Of a stretch of 64,000 nucleotides of DNA, positions 46,164 through 55,399 are shown one piece after another. Source of the stretch: Caulobacter sp. (GTDB lineage Bacteria > Pseudomonadota > Alphaproteobacteria > Caulobacterales > Caulobacteraceae); assembly GCA_021741355.1 (NCBI GenBank), contig JAIOXZ010000010.1:1-64000 (forward strand), in the 5' to 3' direction. The position numbers and the translations under genes are program-made. The notes below the pieces were generated by a model. The model was not told where the DNA came from and made no database searches. It saw only the letters and a list, made by a program, of their open reading frames with translations. Within the stretch, counting starts at the first letter, position 1. Each line of letters opens with the position of its first letter.

Positions 46164-46262
46164 ACCGTTGGTAGTGGATTGCGCGAGCGGCGTCATCCCG
46201 GCCCGGCCGCATCGGAACCCGCGTCACCGTCAACGGTTGGGTCTGTGACCGGAGATTCGTCC

Positions 46263-46715
46263 ATGACCGCCTCACCCCCGCCCGCTTCCCCCAAGGTGGT
46301 TCTGATCGTCGAAGATCAGCTCCTCGTCGCCATGGCGCTGAAGGAGGAACTCGAGGAGCGGGGGTATCGCGTGCTCGATCTGGCGGTGCGTCATCAGGAG
46401 GCCCTGGCCCTGGCGCGCGCCACCCCTGTGGATCTGGCGCTGGTCAATATTGATCTCGCCGGCGATGACGACGGCTCCGCGCTCGCCTGGGACCTCAAGG
46501 CGATAGGCGTTCCGGTGATCTTCATCAGCGGGCAGGAAAACCGGGTCGAACAGGTCCGCGAGGCGGCGATCGCCTCCATGCCCAAACCCTACAACGCGTT
46601 CGATCTGGTGGAAGCAGTCGGCTACGTCTTCCGGCAACTGGCCGGCGGCCCTCCCGAGCCCGTCCCGCCGAAACTGAATGTGTTCGCGCTCAGGACGGCC
46701 ACGCCCGCGGCCTGA
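46263..46715 (+). CDS. single-domain response regulator
   Basis: A 150-residue protein consisting of one receiver domain: VVLIVEDQLLVAMALKEELEE (acidic pocket), a probable phospho-Asp in LALVNIDLAG, Ser in VIFISGQ and the conserved Lys in ASMPKPYNAFDLVEAV. There is no output domain. GGAG lies 8 nt before the ATG at 46263. No kinase is adjacent; the orphan hybrid kinase at 27679 is in the same window but a link is speculative. Confidence 0.9.
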   Translation: MTASPPPASPKVVLIVEDQLLVAMALKEELEERGYRVLDLAVRHQEALALARATPVDLALVNIDLAGDDDGSALAWDLKAIGVPVIFISGQENRVEQVREAAIASMPKPYNAFDLVEAVGYVFRQLAGGPPEPVPPKLNVFALRTATPAA

Positions 46716-46722
46716 GCCCTGG

Positions 46723-47757
46723 TCAGCCCTCGTCGAACAATCCTGGCGCGGCCTTCGGCGCCGGCGGCTCCTTGAGTCCCAGATGCAGATACGCCTTCCC
46801 GCAGGCGACCCGGCCGCGCGGCGTGCGCTGGATGAAGCCCTGCTGCAGCAGGAAGGGCTCGATCACGTCCTCGACCGCGTCCCGCGCCTCGGCGATGGCG
46901 TAGGCGAGGGTCTCAACCCCGGCCGGGCCGCCGCCGTAGTTTTCGATCAGGGCGCGCATGTAGCGGCGGTCGAGGCTGTCGAGGCCCGCTTCGTCCACCT
47001 CCAGCCGCGCCAGCGCCCGGGCGGCGTGGCCCTTGTCGATCAGCGGCGCGCCATCGGCGGCGGCGAAGTCGCGCACTCGCCGCAACAGTCGGCCGGCGAC
47101 CCGCGGCGTGCCCCGCGCCCGGGCGGCGATCTCGCCGGCGCCGTCCTCGCTGAGCGGCGCGCCCATCTTGCGGGCGGCGCCCAGCAGCACCCGCTGCAGC
47201 TCGGCCGGTGTGTAGAACTCCAGCCGCAGCGGAATGCCGAACCGGTCGCGCAGCGGCGTCGCCAGCAGGCCCGCCCGGGTCGTCGCCGCCACCAGGGTGA
47301 AGGGCGCCAGATCGATGCGGATCGAGCGCGCCGACGGCCCCTCGCCGATGATCAGGTCGAGGACATGATCCTCCATCGCCGGATAGAGGATCTCCTCCAC
47401 ATTGGCCGGCAGGCGGTGGATCTCGTCGATGAACAGCACATCGCGCGGTTCGAGGTTGGTCAGGATGGCGGCCAGGTCCCCGGCCTTGGCCAGCACAGGC
47501 CCGCTGGTGGCGCGAAAACCGACGCCCAGTTCGCGGGCCACGATCTGCGCCAGCGTCGTCTTGCCCAGCCCCGGCGGCCCGAACAGCAGCACGTGATCGA
47601 GCGCCTCGTTGCGGTCCCGTGCGGCGTCGATGAACACCTTCAGATTGGCCTTGGTCTGCTCCTGCCCGACGAACTCGGCGAGCGTCTGCGGGCGCAGGGC
47701 CTTGTCGGTGGCTTCGAACGGGGCGGCGTCCGCCGAGATGATCCGGTCGTCGGTCAT
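46723..47757 (-). CDS. ruvB: Holliday junction branch migration helicase RuvB
   Basis: A 344-residue AAA+ ATPase that drives branch migration with RuvA. Walker [10 protein letters not shown], Walker [10 protein letters not shown], sensor 1 [10 protein letters not shown] and the C-terminal winged helix with [11 protein letters not shown] are all present. It lies downstream of ruvA, separated by a 155-bp palindromic element. It is convergent with the response regulator, 7 nt apart. Confidence 0.97.
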   Translation of the reverse strand: MTDDRIISADAAPFEATDKALRPQTLAEFVGQEQTKANLKVFIDAARDRNEALDHVLLFGPPGLGKTTLAQIVARELGVGFRATSGPVLAKAGDLAAILTNLEPRDVLFIDEIHRLPANVEEILYPAMEDHVLDLIIGEGPSARSIRIDLAPFTLVAATTRAGLLATPLRDRFGIPLRLEFYTPAELQRVLLGAARKMGAPLSEDGAGEIAARARGTPRVAGRLLRRVRDFAAADGAPLIDKGHAARALARLEVDEAGLDSLDRRYMRALIENYGGGPAGVETLAYAIAEARDAVEDVIEPFLLQQGFIQRTPRGRVACGKAYLHLGLKEPPAPKAAPGLFDEG

Positions 47758-47770
47758 GGTGTGACCTTCC

Positions 47771-47925
47771 CCCTTCCCCCTCGATGGGGGAAGGGCCGGG
47801 GATGGGGGTGATCCGACGCTGGTGATTGGCCGCAGTCCAGTTCATGGCCCATCACGTGGACTGCGTCTTCTCCGGCCTGCGGGGCGCACCCCCAACCCAA
47901 CCCTTCCCCCATCAAGGGGGAAGGG
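47771..47925. repeat. CCCTTCCCCCTCGATGG palindromic element, copy 2 (between ruvA and ruvB)
   Basis: The left hairpin CCCTTCCCCC-tcgat-GGGGGAAGGG faces CCCTTCCCCC-atcaa-GGGGGAAGGG on the right; GATGGGGGTG and CACCCCCAAC are internal. It matches 24286-24433 in the serC-serA gap. It fills almost the whole ruvA-ruvB gap. Confidence 0.82.
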
Positions 47926-47938
47926 CTCTTCAGCGCCC

Positions 47939-48556
47939 TCACCGCCCGATCTCCCGCAGCGCTGCTTTCACCAGCGCGCCGACGTCCGCCTCATCGCCAA
48001 GCTGGCCCATGGCATGCTCGACCGCGCGCCGCCCGACAGGCTCGGCGATGCCCAGGCCCATCAGGGCGGCGACGGCCTCGCCGGTGGCGCTCACCTTGTG
48101 AACCCTCGGCGTCTCGCCGGCGGCGGGCGCGCCGCTACTGACCAGTCCGTCGCCGAGCGGCTTGCCCTTGAGTTCCAGCACGATGCGCTGCGCCAGCTTG
48201 GGGCCGACGCCGTTGGCCCGGGCGACCAGCGCCTGGTCGCCACGCTGCACCGCCCCGGCCAGGTCGGCCGGCGGCAGCACGTCCAGCACCGCCATCGCCG
48301 CCTTGGGCCCGACACCCTGGATCGCCTGCAGCAGCACAAAGACGCTGCGCTCCTCGCGGGTGGAGAAGCCATAGAGGCGCGGCCCCTGGGCCTCGCTCCA
48401 CTGGTGTTCGACATGGACCACCGTCTCGTCGCCGATGGCCGGCAGCCGCCCAAGCGTCCGCGACCCGCAACGCACGACATAGCCGACCCCGCCGACGTCG
48501 ATCAGCGCCTCTTCCTCGCCGATCTCGGCGACGATCCCGCGCAGCCGGCCGATCAT
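47939..48556 (-). CDS. ruvA: Holliday junction DNA-binding protein RuvA
   Basis: A 205-residue protein, normal length. Domain I opens with [20 protein letters not shown], domain II has the two helix-hairpin-helix motifs ([17 protein letters not shown] and [17 protein letters not shown]), and domain III (about 155-205) contacts RuvB. Its ATG overlaps the TGA of ruvC (ATGA). Confidence 0.97.
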   Translation of the reverse strand: MIGRLRGIVAEIGEEEALIDVGGVGYVVRCGSRTLGRLPAIGDETVVHVEHQWSEAQGPRLYGFSTREERSVFVLLQAIQGVGPKAAMAVLDVLPPADLAGAVQRGDQALVARANGVGPKLAQRIVLELKGKPLGDGLVSSGAPAAGETPRVHKVSATGEAVAALMGLGIAEPVGRRAVEHAMGQLGDEADVGALVKAALREIGR

Positions 48557-49125
48557 CCTGCTTCGCTCCTTGCAGAGCTTCGCAGGACAAGTCCTGGTGT
48601 GGCCGTCCGCGGATGCAGGGCTTGCCCTCCGAAGCCCTGGCGAAGGAGGGCGCGGCGATTGTGGGCGTGGGTGATGGCCACGGCGAGGGCGTCGGCGGCG
48701 TCCTGTGTCGGCCCGCCGGCGGTCGGCAACAGCCGGGCGATCATGAAGGCGATCTGGGTCTTGTCGGCGGCGCCGGTGCCGACGACGCACTTCTTGACCT
48801 CGCGGGCGGCGTATTCGGCCACCGTCAGACCCGCCTTCGCCGGCGCGATCATCGCGGCCGCGCGGGCCTGACCGAGCTTCAGCGTCGACTGCGGGTTGCT
48901 GTTGACGAAGGTCTCCTCGACGGCCGCCTCGTGCGGGGCATGGGCGGCGATCACCGCGCCGATGCCGTCGAACAGGCTCAGCAGCCGCTCGGCCAGCGGG
49001 GCCTTGTCATCGGAGGTGATGACCCCGTGCGCGACCCAGGTCAGGCGCGAACCCTCAACCGCGATCACGCCCCAGCCGGTGCGCCGCAGGCCTGGATCGA
49101 GCCCGAGAATCCGAATCGCGTTCAT
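48553..49125 (-). CDS. ruvC: Holliday junction resolvase RuvC with repeat-derived C-terminus
   Basis: A 190-residue resolvase that cuts Holliday junctions. Catalytic acids are visible in [25 protein letters not shown] and [13 protein letters not shown]. The usual fold ends near residue 158 (THAHNRR). The last 31 residues ([13 protein letters not shown]...ARSEAG) are read from an imperfect palindrome at 48566-48648 that carries a motif also found in pntAA. The ATG at 49125 is chosen; another directly precedes it at 49128. It is the first gene of ruvCAB. Confidence 0.95.
   Translation of the reverse strand: MNAIRILGLDPGLRRTGWGVIAVEGSRLTWVAHGVITSDDKAPLAERLLSLFDGIGAVIAAHAPHEAAVEETFVNSNPQSTLKLGQARAAAMIAPAKAGLTVAEYAAREVKKCVVGTGAADKTQIAFMIARLLPTAGGPTQDAADALAVAITHAHNRRALLRQGFGGQALHPRTATPGLVLRSSARSEAG
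48566..48648. repeat. imperfect palindrome forming the 3' end of ruvC
   Basis: CTCCTTGCAGAGCTTCGC...CAAG (48566-48591) and CTTGCCCTCCGAAGCC...GGAG (48621-48648) are inverted relatives of each other with a 29-nt spacer. The right arm shares about 22 of 26 bases with part of the pntAA tail (around 6053-6078). Confidence 0.7.
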
Positions 49126-49178
49126 CATGTGTTCTACCAATGTGGCCGAACCCTGAACGAACTGCAAAGACGAACGCG

Positions 49179-49889
49179 TCAGGCGTTCCTCGGCTCGATC
49201 TCGAACTCGATGACCTTGTGGTCGGCGCGCAGTTCGGCGGCCAGGCGGTCGATCGCGCTGCGGTTCAGCGCGCTGACCGTGGCGCCGTGCTCGATGTACT
49301 GGCCTTTTTTCAGCAGGCGCTCGCTGAGCGGCGCGGACTTTAGCCCCAGCGCCTTCAGCCGCTCACGCAGCTCCTCGGCGCCCGGCGCCGCGCCACGGGC
49401 GTAGCGGATGGTGACGTCGGCCAGCGACTGCTGCGGCAGCCGCTGGTCGATCAGCCGGAAGCCGGCCAGCACCAGAAGGGCCAGGACGGTGCCCGTGATC
49501 GCCACCTCCCAGAATCCGATTCCGAACAGGATGCCGATGCAGGAGGTGGTCCAGATCGAGGCCGCGGTGGTCAGGCCGTGAACGTTGAACCCGGAGCGGA
49601 AGATCACCCCGCCACCGAGAAACCCGACGCCGGTAAGGATGCCGTGGGCCATGCGGACAGGATCGATGCGGATCACGTCCGCCGGCGTGCTGGGACCGAT
49701 CCAGGCCATCTGGTGATTGGCCGCGATCATCAGCAGTGCCGAGGTCAGGGCCAGCAGGCTGTGGGTGCGAAAGCCCGCCGGCTGACCACGAAAACCGCGT
49801 TCAAAGCCGATGCAACCACCCGCCACAAGCGCCCCGAGCAGGGGAAGAATGTATTGCGGATTCAACGCGGTGTTCAGAAACTGGTCCAT
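49179..49889 (-). CDS. MgtC/SapB-family membrane protein
   Basis: A 236-residue protein. Four hydrophobic segments in the N-terminal 140 residues carry the MgtC signature: GGCIGFERGFRGQPAGFRTH and GILTGVGFLGGGVIFRSG. The C-terminal 90 residues are soluble and ACT-like. MgtC proteins act in Mg2+-poor growth or regulate ATP synthase in pathogens; the role here is unknown. GGAGG lies 7 nt before the ATG at 49889. Confidence 0.92.
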   Translation of the reverse strand: MDQFLNTALNPQYILPLLGALVAGGCIGFERGFRGQPAGFRTHSLLALTSALLMIAANHQMAWIGPSTPADVIRIDPVRMAHGILTGVGFLGGGVIFRSGFNVHGLTTAASIWTTSCIGILFGIGFWEVAITGTVLALLVLAGFRLIDQRLPQQSLADVTIRYARGAAPGAEELRERLKALGLKSAPLSERLLKKGQYIEHGATVSALNRSAIDRLAAELRADHKVIEFEIEPRNA

Positions 49890-49941
49890 CAAAATCCTCC
49901 GAACCCGGAACAATGCTCTGATTGGGCGCGGATGCAAATGG

Positions 49942-50061
49942 TGCGTCCTTCGAGACGCTCGCCTGAGAGCCTCGCTCCTCAGGATGACGGGCCGGGTTTG
50001 TTTTCGCCCCTGTTCGTCATGGTGAGGAGCGAGGCCCCAGCCGAGCGTCTCGAACCACGCA
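49942..50061. repeat. TGCGTCCTTCGAGACGC paired repeat, copy E
   Basis: Same two-part structure as copy A, between the divergent MgtC-like gene and the first M20 peptidase gene, so it lies in a promoter region. Confidence 0.85.
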
Positions 50062-50120
50062 CCCTTGCGCGGCAAGGGCCGAACGGTGTGAAACTGCGCG
50101 CTCAGTCGAGGGAGCGAGTC

Positions 50121-51542
50121 ATGCGGGTTTGGCGGAAGATGATGGCGGGCGCGGCCCTGGCGGCGGCGCTGCCCGGACTGGCCGGCGCGCAGCAGGCAGC
50201 CCCCCGTCCCGACCAGCTGGCGTTCCGGGCGATCTACAAGGAGCTGGTGGAGATCAACACCACCCTGTCGGTGGGCAGCTGCACCCTGGCCGCCGAGGCG
50301 ATGGCCGCGCGGCTCAGGGCGGCGGGCTATCCCGACAAGGACCTGCACATCATCGTCGACCCCTCCCGTCCGCGCGAAGGCAACCTGGTCGCGGTGCTGC
50401 CGGGTACCGACCCGAAGGCGAAGGCCATCCTGATGCTGGCCCACATCGACGTGGTCGAGGCCAACCGCGCCGACTGGACGCGTGATCCCTTCACCCTGGT
50501 CGAGGAGGACGGCTGGTTCTTCGCCCGCGGCGCCACTGACGACAAGGCCCAGGCCTCGATCTGGGTCGACACCCTGATCCGCTTCAAGCAGGAGGGCTTC
50601 AAGCCCCGCCGGACCGTCAAGATGGCGCTGACCTGCGGCGAGGAAAGCGAAGGCGCGCTGAACGGCGCGGAGCTGCTGGTCACCAAATACCGCGACCTGA
50701 TCGACGCCGAGTTCGCCCTCAACGAAGGCGCCGGCGGCCTGCTGGGCGATGACGGCAAGCCGGTTTCGCTGTCCATCCAGTCGGGCGAGAAGGTCTACCA
50801 GGACTTCACCCTGACCACGACCAATCCGGGCGGCCACTCGAGCCGGCCGGTGCCCGACAACGCGATCATCCACCTGGCCGGGGCGCTGGTGCGGATCGGC
50901 GCCTACACCTTCCCGGTTCAGTTGAACGAGACGACGCGCGCCTATTTCACCGCCATGGCGCCGCTGGTCGACGCCGAGACCGGCGCTGCGATGAAGGCGA
51001 TCGTCGCCGACCCGACGAACGCCGACGCGGCCGCGATCATCGCCCGCAACCCCACCTGGAACAGCATGCTGCGCACCACCTGCGTCGCCACCATGGCCAA
51101 CGCGGGTCATGCGCCCAACGCCCTGCCGCAGCGCGCCGAGGCGAATGTGAACTGCCGCATCTTCCCGGGCGTGCCGGTGGAGTCGGTGCAGGCGCAGCTG
51201 ACCGCGCTGGCGGCTGATCTCAAGGTCTCGGTGGCCGCGTCCGCGACCACCCGCCTGACGCCGCCGCCGCCGCCGCTGACGCCCGCGCTGATGAAGCCGA
51301 TCCGGGTCCAGGCCGACAAGCTGTGGCCCGGCGTGCCGATCGTGCCGTTCCAGTCGACCGGCGCCACCGACGGCAAATATCTCAACAGCTACGGGATCCC
51401 GACGTACGGCCTGACCGGCATCTTCTCCGGCAACGAGAACAGCGGAGCCCACGGGCTGAACGAGCGGGTGCGGGTCAAGTCGCTCTATGACGCCCGCGGC
51501 TTCCTCTACGGCCTGATGAAAACCTACGCCTCGGCAAAGTGA
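50121..51542 (+). CDS. secreted M20-family metallopeptidase, first of a tandem pair
   Basis: A 473-residue zinc hydrolase with signal peptide 1-23 (LAAALPGLAGAQQ), so periplasmic. Metal and catalytic residues fit M20: His108 and Asp110 in LAHIDVV, Asp140 in GATDDKAQ, the Glu pair 174-175 in CGEESEG and a late His in NSGAHGLNERV. A dimerisation lid lies between. It probably removes amino acids from peptides. The ATG at 50121 follows GGGAG. The next gene is a close paralogue, 11 nt downstream. Confidence 0.92.
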   Translation: MRVWRKMMAGAALAAALPGLAGAQQAAPRPDQLAFRAIYKELVEINTTLSVGSCTLAAEAMAARLRAAGYPDKDLHIIVDPSRPREGNLVAVLPGTDPKAKAILMLAHIDVVEANRADWTRDPFTLVEEDGWFFARGATDDKAQASIWVDTLIRFKQEGFKPRRTVKMALTCGEESEGALNGAELLVTKYRDLIDAEFALNEGAGGLLGDDGKPVSLSIQSGEKVYQDFTLTTTNPGGHSSRPVPDNAIIHLAGALVRIGAYTFPVQLNETTRAYFTAMAPLVDAETGAAMKAIVADPTNADAAAIIARNPTWNSMLRTTCVATMANAGHAPNALPQRAEANVNCRIFPGVPVESVQAQLTALAADLKVSVAASATTRLTPPPPPLTPALMKPIRVQADKLWPGVPIVPFQSTGATDGKYLNSYGIPTYGLTGIFSGNENSGAHGLNERVRVKSLYDARGFLYGLMKTYASAK

Positions 51543-51553
51543 GGACCTCGATC

Positions 51554-53047
51554 ATGATGCTTCAGCGCGGGTTTCTGGCGACCACGCTCGCCCTCTGCCT
51601 CGGTGGCGCGGCGACCGCACAGGTGGCCACGGCCCCGGCGACCGTCCGGCCGGACCAGCTGGCCTTCCGGGCGATCTACAAGGAGCTGGTGGAGATCAAC
51701 ACCACCCTGTCGGTCGGCAGTTGCACCCTGGCCGCGGAGGCGATGGGCAAGCGGCTGACGGACGCCGGCTATCCCGCGTCCGAGGTCCAGGTGGTGGTCA
51801 ATCCGGACCACCCACGCGAGGGTAACCTCGTCGCGGTCCTGCGCGGCACGGACCCGAAGGCAGGCGCCATGCTGCTGCTGGCGCACATCGATGTGGTCGA
51901 GGCCAATGCGGCCGACTGGACCCGCGACCCGTTCACCCTGATTGAGGAGAACGGCTACTTTTTCGCCCGCGGGACCTCGGACGACAAGGCGCAGGCGGCG
52001 ATCTGGGTCGACAGCATGATCCGGCTCCGGCAGGCCGGGTTCAGGCCGCGGCGCGACATCAAGATGGCCCTGACCTGCGGCGAGGAGAGCGAGGGCTACA
52101 ACGGCATCGAGGATCTGCTGGCCAACCACCGGCCGCTGGTCGACGCCGCCTTCGCGCTCAATGAGGGCGCCGACGGCCTGCTGGATGAGAACGACAGGCC
52201 CGTCGCGCTGGAGGTCCAGGGCGGCGAGAAGGTCTATCAGGACTTCACCCTGACCCTCACCAACCCCGGCGGCCATTCCAGCCGCCCGGTGCGTGACAAC
52301 GCGCTGGACCGCCTGTCGGCCGCGCTGCTGAAGATCGCCGCCTATGCCTTCCCTGTGTCGCTCAACGACGCCACGCGCGGCTATTTCACCCGCATGACCT
52401 CGCTGGTCCCGGCCGAGAAGGGCGCGGCGATGCGGGCGCTCATCGCCAATCCAGACGACGCGGCGGCGCAGGCGGCGGTCACAGCCGACCCCACCTGGAA
52501 CGCCATGCTGCGCACCACCTGCGTGGCGACCATGGTGTCCGCCGGCCACGCGCCCAACGCCCTGCCGCAAAAGGCCACGGCGAACATCAACTGCCGCATC
52601 CTGCCGGGCGTGCCGGTCGAGGCGGTGCGCCAGCAACTGATCGCGCTTGCCGCCGATCCCGGCATCACCTTCACCCTGGCCCATGAGCCCAGCCAGGCCT
52701 CCCCGCCGCCGCCGCTGACGCCCTTCATCATGGGGCCGATCGAGAAGCGCGCGGCGGAGCTCTGGCCCGGCGTTCCGGTGGTGCCGATCCTGCTTGTCGG
52801 CGCGACCGACGGCGTCCACACCAATGCGGCGGGCATCCCGACCTACGGCGTCAGCGGCCTGTTCAGCAGTTCGGACGGCGACGGCATGCACGGGCTGAAC
52901 GAGCGCGTCCGGGTCAAGTCGCTCTACGACAGTCGCGACTTCCTGTTCGCCCTGGTCAAGGACTACGCGACCGCGAAGGACGCCCCGGCGACGGCCGGCA
53001 AGAAGCCCGGACTGGTGGGACGTATGCTGGGCAAGCTGAAGGGCTGA
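51554..53047 (+). CDS. secreted M20-family metallopeptidase, second of a tandem pair
   Basis: A 497-residue paralogue of the preceding protein; the two share long identical stretches such as LAFRAIYKELVEINTTLS and the zinc motifs LAHIDVVEAN, GTSDDKAQA, CGEESEG and DGMHGLNERV. Signal peptide 1-24. It has an extra basic C-terminal tail of about 25 residues (KKPGLVGRMLGKLKG). The ATG at 51554 is preferred over an in-frame GTG at 51539, which overlaps the first gene's stop. Different peptide preferences are likely but not shown. Confidence 0.92.
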   Translation: MMLQRGFLATTLALCLGGAATAQVATAPATVRPDQLAFRAIYKELVEINTTLSVGSCTLAAEAMGKRLTDAGYPASEVQVVVNPDHPREGNLVAVLRGTDPKAGAMLLLAHIDVVEANAADWTRDPFTLIEENGYFFARGTSDDKAQAAIWVDSMIRLRQAGFRPRRDIKMALTCGEESEGYNGIEDLLANHRPLVDAAFALNEGADGLLDENDRPVALEVQGGEKVYQDFTLTLTNPGGHSSRPVRDNALDRLSAALLKIAAYAFPVSLNDATRGYFTRMTSLVPAEKGAAMRALIANPDDAAAQAAVTADPTWNAMLRTTCVATMVSAGHAPNALPQKATANINCRILPGVPVEAVRQQLIALAADPGITFTLAHEPSQASPPPPLTPFIMGPIEKRAAELWPGVPVVPILLVGATDGVHTNAAGIPTYGVSGLFSSSDGDGMHGLNERVRVKSLYDSRDFLFALVKDYATAKDAPATAGKKPGLVGRMLGKLKG

Positions 53048-53052
53048 AGTGC

Positions 53053-53080
53053 GGGGACATGCACTTCAGTGCGTGTCCCC
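53053..53080. repeat. GGGGACATGCACT palindrome, copy 5
   Basis: Hairpin GGGGACATGCACT-tc-AGTGCGTGTCCCC between the stops of the second M20 gene (5 nt before) and the convergent exported repeat protein. The position mirrors that of copy 4. Confidence 0.75.
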
Positions 53081-53095
53081 TGAATGCCCGGTGTA

Positions 53096-54493
53096 TCAGG
53101 GCTGATGCGCCCACAGCCAGCCGGCGCGCACCTGGCCGAGGAAAATCTGGCGATACTGGACGATCTCGGCCAGCGCCGCGGACTGGGTGCCCGCTACGCG
53201 ACGGTCGAGGCTGCGCTCGCGGGCGACCTGGCCGGAGAACTTCAGGCGCTCATAGGCCGCTTCGCCGCGCCCCTCGTTGATGTCCTGCAGGCCGACCAGC
53301 ATGTTGACCATCAGCGCGGTCCGCGACCGGGCCAGCACGGGATCGGCCCTGAGGCGCTTGTCCGCGCTGCGCAGGTCCTGAAAGGCCTGACGATAGGCTT
53401 CCCGCCCCTCCTGCGTCGTGCCTCCGGCCTCGGCGGCGCTGAGCGACATGTTCGCCAGCGCCAGCATGTTGAGCAGAACGGCGGGGGCCGTCGCGCCCTG
53501 AACGACCGACCGCCGCAGCATGATGTCCCGCATCAGGCGCATCGATCGGGCGCGTTCGACCGGGTCGGGCGACTTGAAGCCCGTCGTGGCCAGCAGCTCG
53601 CCCTGGGAGAAGGCCAGAAGGTCGTCGGCGCCCCGCAGCCGAACGAACGTGTCGTAGACTTCGCGCCGAAGGGCCAGGGCCTTGCCGAGGACTTCCAGAT
53701 TGTCATAGGCGGTCGCCAGTTCGCCCTTGGCGCGCAGCGTCCGGCTGTGGTCAGGCCCGTAGTCGACGGCGAAGCGGGGCACGAGCGTCTCGCCCAGTTC
53801 CCGCGCTTCCGGGTAGCGGTGTTCCTCGATCAGCAGGCTGAGCTGAAAGCCGGCGGCCAGCAGCTGCTCGGCCTTGTCGGCGCGCGGTCCCGGCGGCGCG
53901 GCGATCTGGCGGCGGATGGTCAGGGCGTCGCTCATCAGGCCCGCGCCCTGGCTGGCCTCAACCAGCAGGTCGCCGATCTGGCGGGTGGGCACGGCCGTCG
54001 GCCCCATCATCCTGATCATGCCCTGGTAGGAGGCGGTCAGGTGGGGCACGGCCTCCTCGTACTGTCCGGCCATGCTCAGAGCCACGCCGTAGCCGCCGCG
54101 GACGACGATGACGACCGGATCGTTCGGACCCCGGGGCGCGGCGATCCGATAGGCCTCCGATGCGCTCTTCAGTGCGCCTTCCTTGTCGCCGGCATAGGCC
54201 TTGGCCGGGGCCAGGGCGCCGATGACCATCAGGCCCTCGGGCGAGTTGGGGCCGTCCCGGGCGATCATGACATCGCGGAAGTGTTCCAGATGAACGGCCG
54301 CGGCCTTGTAGTCGTCCCGGCTGGCCAGCCAGGTCGCCAGGTTGATCTCGGCCAGCAAGGTCCGGTCGTCGGTCGCGCCGTAGCGGGCGAGGGCGGCATC
54401 GTAGGCGGCCTGGGCCGGCGCCGGCTCCGCGGCGACCGCCGGGCTGGTCCCCAGCAGGGCGACGGCGATTGCGATCGAGGCCCAGAAGCGCAT
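53096..54493 (-). CDS. exported tetratricopeptide-like protein
   Basis: A 465-residue protein with a signal peptide at 1-22 (AVALLGTSPAVAA). The mature part is a chain of helix pairs typical of TPR proteins (NLATWLASRDDYKAAAVHLE, YGVALSMAGQYEEAVPHL, RYPEARELGETL, ELATAYDNLEVLGKALALRR). No catalytic domain is seen, so it is probably a periplasmic scaffold of unknown partner. The ATG at 54493 lies 4 nt after the yebC stop, so the genes are co-transcribed. Confidence 0.82.
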   Translation of the reverse strand: MRFWASIAIAVALLGTSPAVAAEPAPAQAAYDAALARYGATDDRTLLAEINLATWLASRDDYKAAAVHLEHFRDVMIARDGPNSPEGLMVIGALAPAKAYAGDKEGALKSASEAYRIAAPRGPNDPVVIVVRGGYGVALSMAGQYEEAVPHLTASYQGMIRMMGPTAVPTRQIGDLLVEASQGAGLMSDALTIRRQIAAPPGPRADKAEQLLAAGFQLSLLIEEHRYPEARELGETLVPRFAVDYGPDHSRTLRAKGELATAYDNLEVLGKALALRREVYDTFVRLRGADDLLAFSQGELLATTGFKSPDPVERARSMRLMRDIMLRRSVVQGATAPAVLLNMLALANMSLSAAEAGGTTQEGREAYRQAFQDLRSADKRLRADPVLARSRTALMVNMLVGLQDINEGRGEAAYERLKFSGQVARERSLDRRVAGTQSAALAEIVQYRQIFLGQVRAGWLWAHQP

Positions 54494-54497
54494 GGCC

Positions 54498-55253
54498 CTA
54501 GCCTCCGAGCTGCGCCATGTCTTCGTCGCTGATGTCGACGTTCGAGTAGACGTTTTGCACGTCGTCATCGTCCTCGAGCGCGTCGAGCAGCTTCATCACG
54601 GTGCCGGCCTGGTCGCCGGTGACCGGGACGAGCGACTTGGGCCGCCAGACGATCTTGGTCGAGGACGCCTCGCCGAACTGCTTCTCCAGCGCCTGGGCGA
54701 CCTCGTTGAGGTCCTCGAAGGCGGTGTAGACGGTGTGACCCGAGCCATCCTCGCCCAGGTCCGCCTCGACGTCCGCGGCGCCGGCCTCGATGGCCGCCTC
54801 CATCATGGCGTCTTCGCTGGCGGCCTTGGCCGGGTATTCGATCTGGCCCATGCGGTCGAAATTGAAGGTCACCGAACCGGTGGCCCCCATGTTCCCGCCG
54901 AGTTTGCCAAAGATGGTCCGCACGTTGGCGGCGGCGCGGTTCTTGTTGTCGGTCAGCACCTCGACGATGATCCCGACGCCGGCGGCGACGCCCTCGTAGC
55001 GGATCTCGGTGTAGTCGGCGGCGTCGCCCATCTGCGACTTCTTGATCGCCCGCTCGATGACGTCCCGGGGCACCGACTCGGCCTTGGCGTTGGCCACCGC
55101 CAGGCGCAGGCGCGGGTTCATGTTGGGGTCGGGCAGACCCGCCTTGGCGGCCACGGTGATTTCCCGCGACAGCTTGGAAAACAGCTTCGACCGCACCGCG
55201 TCGGCGCGGCCCTTGCGGTGCATGATGTTCTTGAACTTTGAGTGGCCGGCCAT
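54498..55253 (-). CDS. yebC: YebC/PmpR-family DNA-binding or translation factor
   Basis: A 251-residue protein starting [23 protein letters not shown], the invariant YebC front. The three-domain family was described as a transcription regulator and, for one branch, as a factor that helps ribosomes through proline stretches; which holds here is open. Long conserved parts include [18 protein letters not shown] and [16 protein letters not shown]. It is the first gene of a pair with the exported TPR protein. Confidence 0.95.
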   Translation of the reverse strand: MAGHSKFKNIMHRKGRADAVRSKLFSKLSREITVAAKAGLPDPNMNPRLRLAVANAKAESVPRDVIERAIKKSQMGDAADYTEIRYEGVAAGVGIIVEVLTDNKNRAAANVRTIFGKLGGNMGATGSVTFNFDRMGQIEYPAKAASEDAMMEAAIEAGAADVEADLGEDGSGHTVYTAFEDLNEVAQALEKQFGEASSTKIVWRPKSLVPVTGDQAGTVMKLLDALEDDDDVQNVYSNVDISDEDMAQLGG

Positions 55254-55399
55254 GCTCGGGTGTTCAGTCTCGGTGGTGAAGAGGGTCCGGGCTTTTAGCG
55301 CCCGGCCCGGCCGCTGTCACGCCGAGGGCGCGTCAGGCCGCCTGACCTTTTCTTGCGAGATGCGCGGCCAGCGCCCGCGGTCGGGCTGTGGCGGGCGAA

